Positions 33,145 to 33,207 of a stretch of 33,207 nucleotides of DNA are shown piece by piece. The DNA is from Candidatus Fimimorpha faecalis (GTDB taxonomy: Bacteria > Bacillota > Clostridia > Lachnospirales > Lachnospiraceae): positions 1-33,207 of the forward strand of contig DVHN01000199.1 in the NCBI GenBank assembly GCA_018712075.1, written 5' to 3'. Every line of letters starts with the position of its first letter. Position 1 is the stretch's first letter. The notes beneath the pieces were generated by a model, which was not told where the DNA came from, did no database searches, and saw only the letters and a list, made by a program, of their open reading frames with translations. A program made the translations under genes and the position numbers.

Positions 33145-33207
33145 GATAAGTTCCTCCTTTATATTTATATAACTTCTCGGAATCTTCAGCCCTGATTTTA
33201 TAAGGCT

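Noticed and set aside
33145-33207. TPP riboswitch upstream of thiT
   Set aside because: The visible 63 bp lacks the CTGAGA and the downstream thi-box core; it may lie outside the window.

Overview
The window looks like a Lachnospiraceae-type Firmicute chromosome (low GC, strong AGGAGG ribosome sites, TTGATT-N17-TAAAAT-like promoters, ThiT, a VTC/DUF4956/CotH cluster) that carries an integrated mobilizable element. The left two thirds (1 to about 21,150) is the element, whose left end is not visible. The right third (about 21,150 to 33,207) is ordinary host chromosome with more A+T-biased codon choice.

Element, cargo part (1-14,544). One putative transcription unit of about 13 kb starts at a palindrome-covered promoter (60-94). 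It encodes a class II Fic protein with a DNA-binding head, an unrecognised membrane protein, a complete type I restriction-modification system (HsdM, HsdS, HsdR) with a DUF3800 gene between hsdS and hsdR, and a GajA/GajB-type (Gabija, class 2 OLD nuclease plus UvrD-like helicase) pair whose genes overlap. A second small unit with its own extended -10 promoter encodes a DUF4365 nuclease-like protein and an unrecognised 132-residue partner. The whole block is a defence island.

Element, mobility part (14,545-21,178). About 1 kb without convincing genes holds many hairpins, a rho-independent terminator and two oppositely oriented copies of the MobQ-type nick sequence AAGTGCGCCCTT. The copy at 15,523-15,534 lies in a well-formed oriT. 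Then come a DUF3847 protein, a MobA/MobL relaxase, a TOPRIM/AAA replication-type protein, a Tn916-like Xis and a Tn916-like tyrosine integrase. No type IV secretion genes are visible, so this reads as an integrative mobilizable element that borrows a conjugation machine. The xis-int gap contains a duplicated 9-mer that allows two competing hairpins, one next to the int ribosome site.

Host part (21,179-33,207). Genes are a low-molecular-weight protein tyrosine phosphatase, asparaginyl-tRNA synthetase, an SbcD/YhaO-like nuclease with a membrane-spanning YhaN-like ATPase, an ABC-F ATPase with one intact and one degenerate ATP site, a TraX-family membrane protein, a small membrane protein, and a three-gene cluster of VTC-type polyphosphate polymerase domain, DUF4956 and CotH-kinase proteins. 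That cluster is preceded by two TTTACA repeats 11 bp apart that resemble a Gram-positive PhoP box. The window ends with the thiamine transporter gene thiT on the minus strand, facing the CotH gene across a bidirectional terminator.

Best candidates for something undescribed: the Fic/membrane protein/type I RM/DUF3800/Gabija unit under one apparent operator, the DUF4365 plus 132-aa pair, the structured noncoding region between the two nick sites, and the apparently phosphate-controlled polyphosphate polymerase/CotH kinase cluster.
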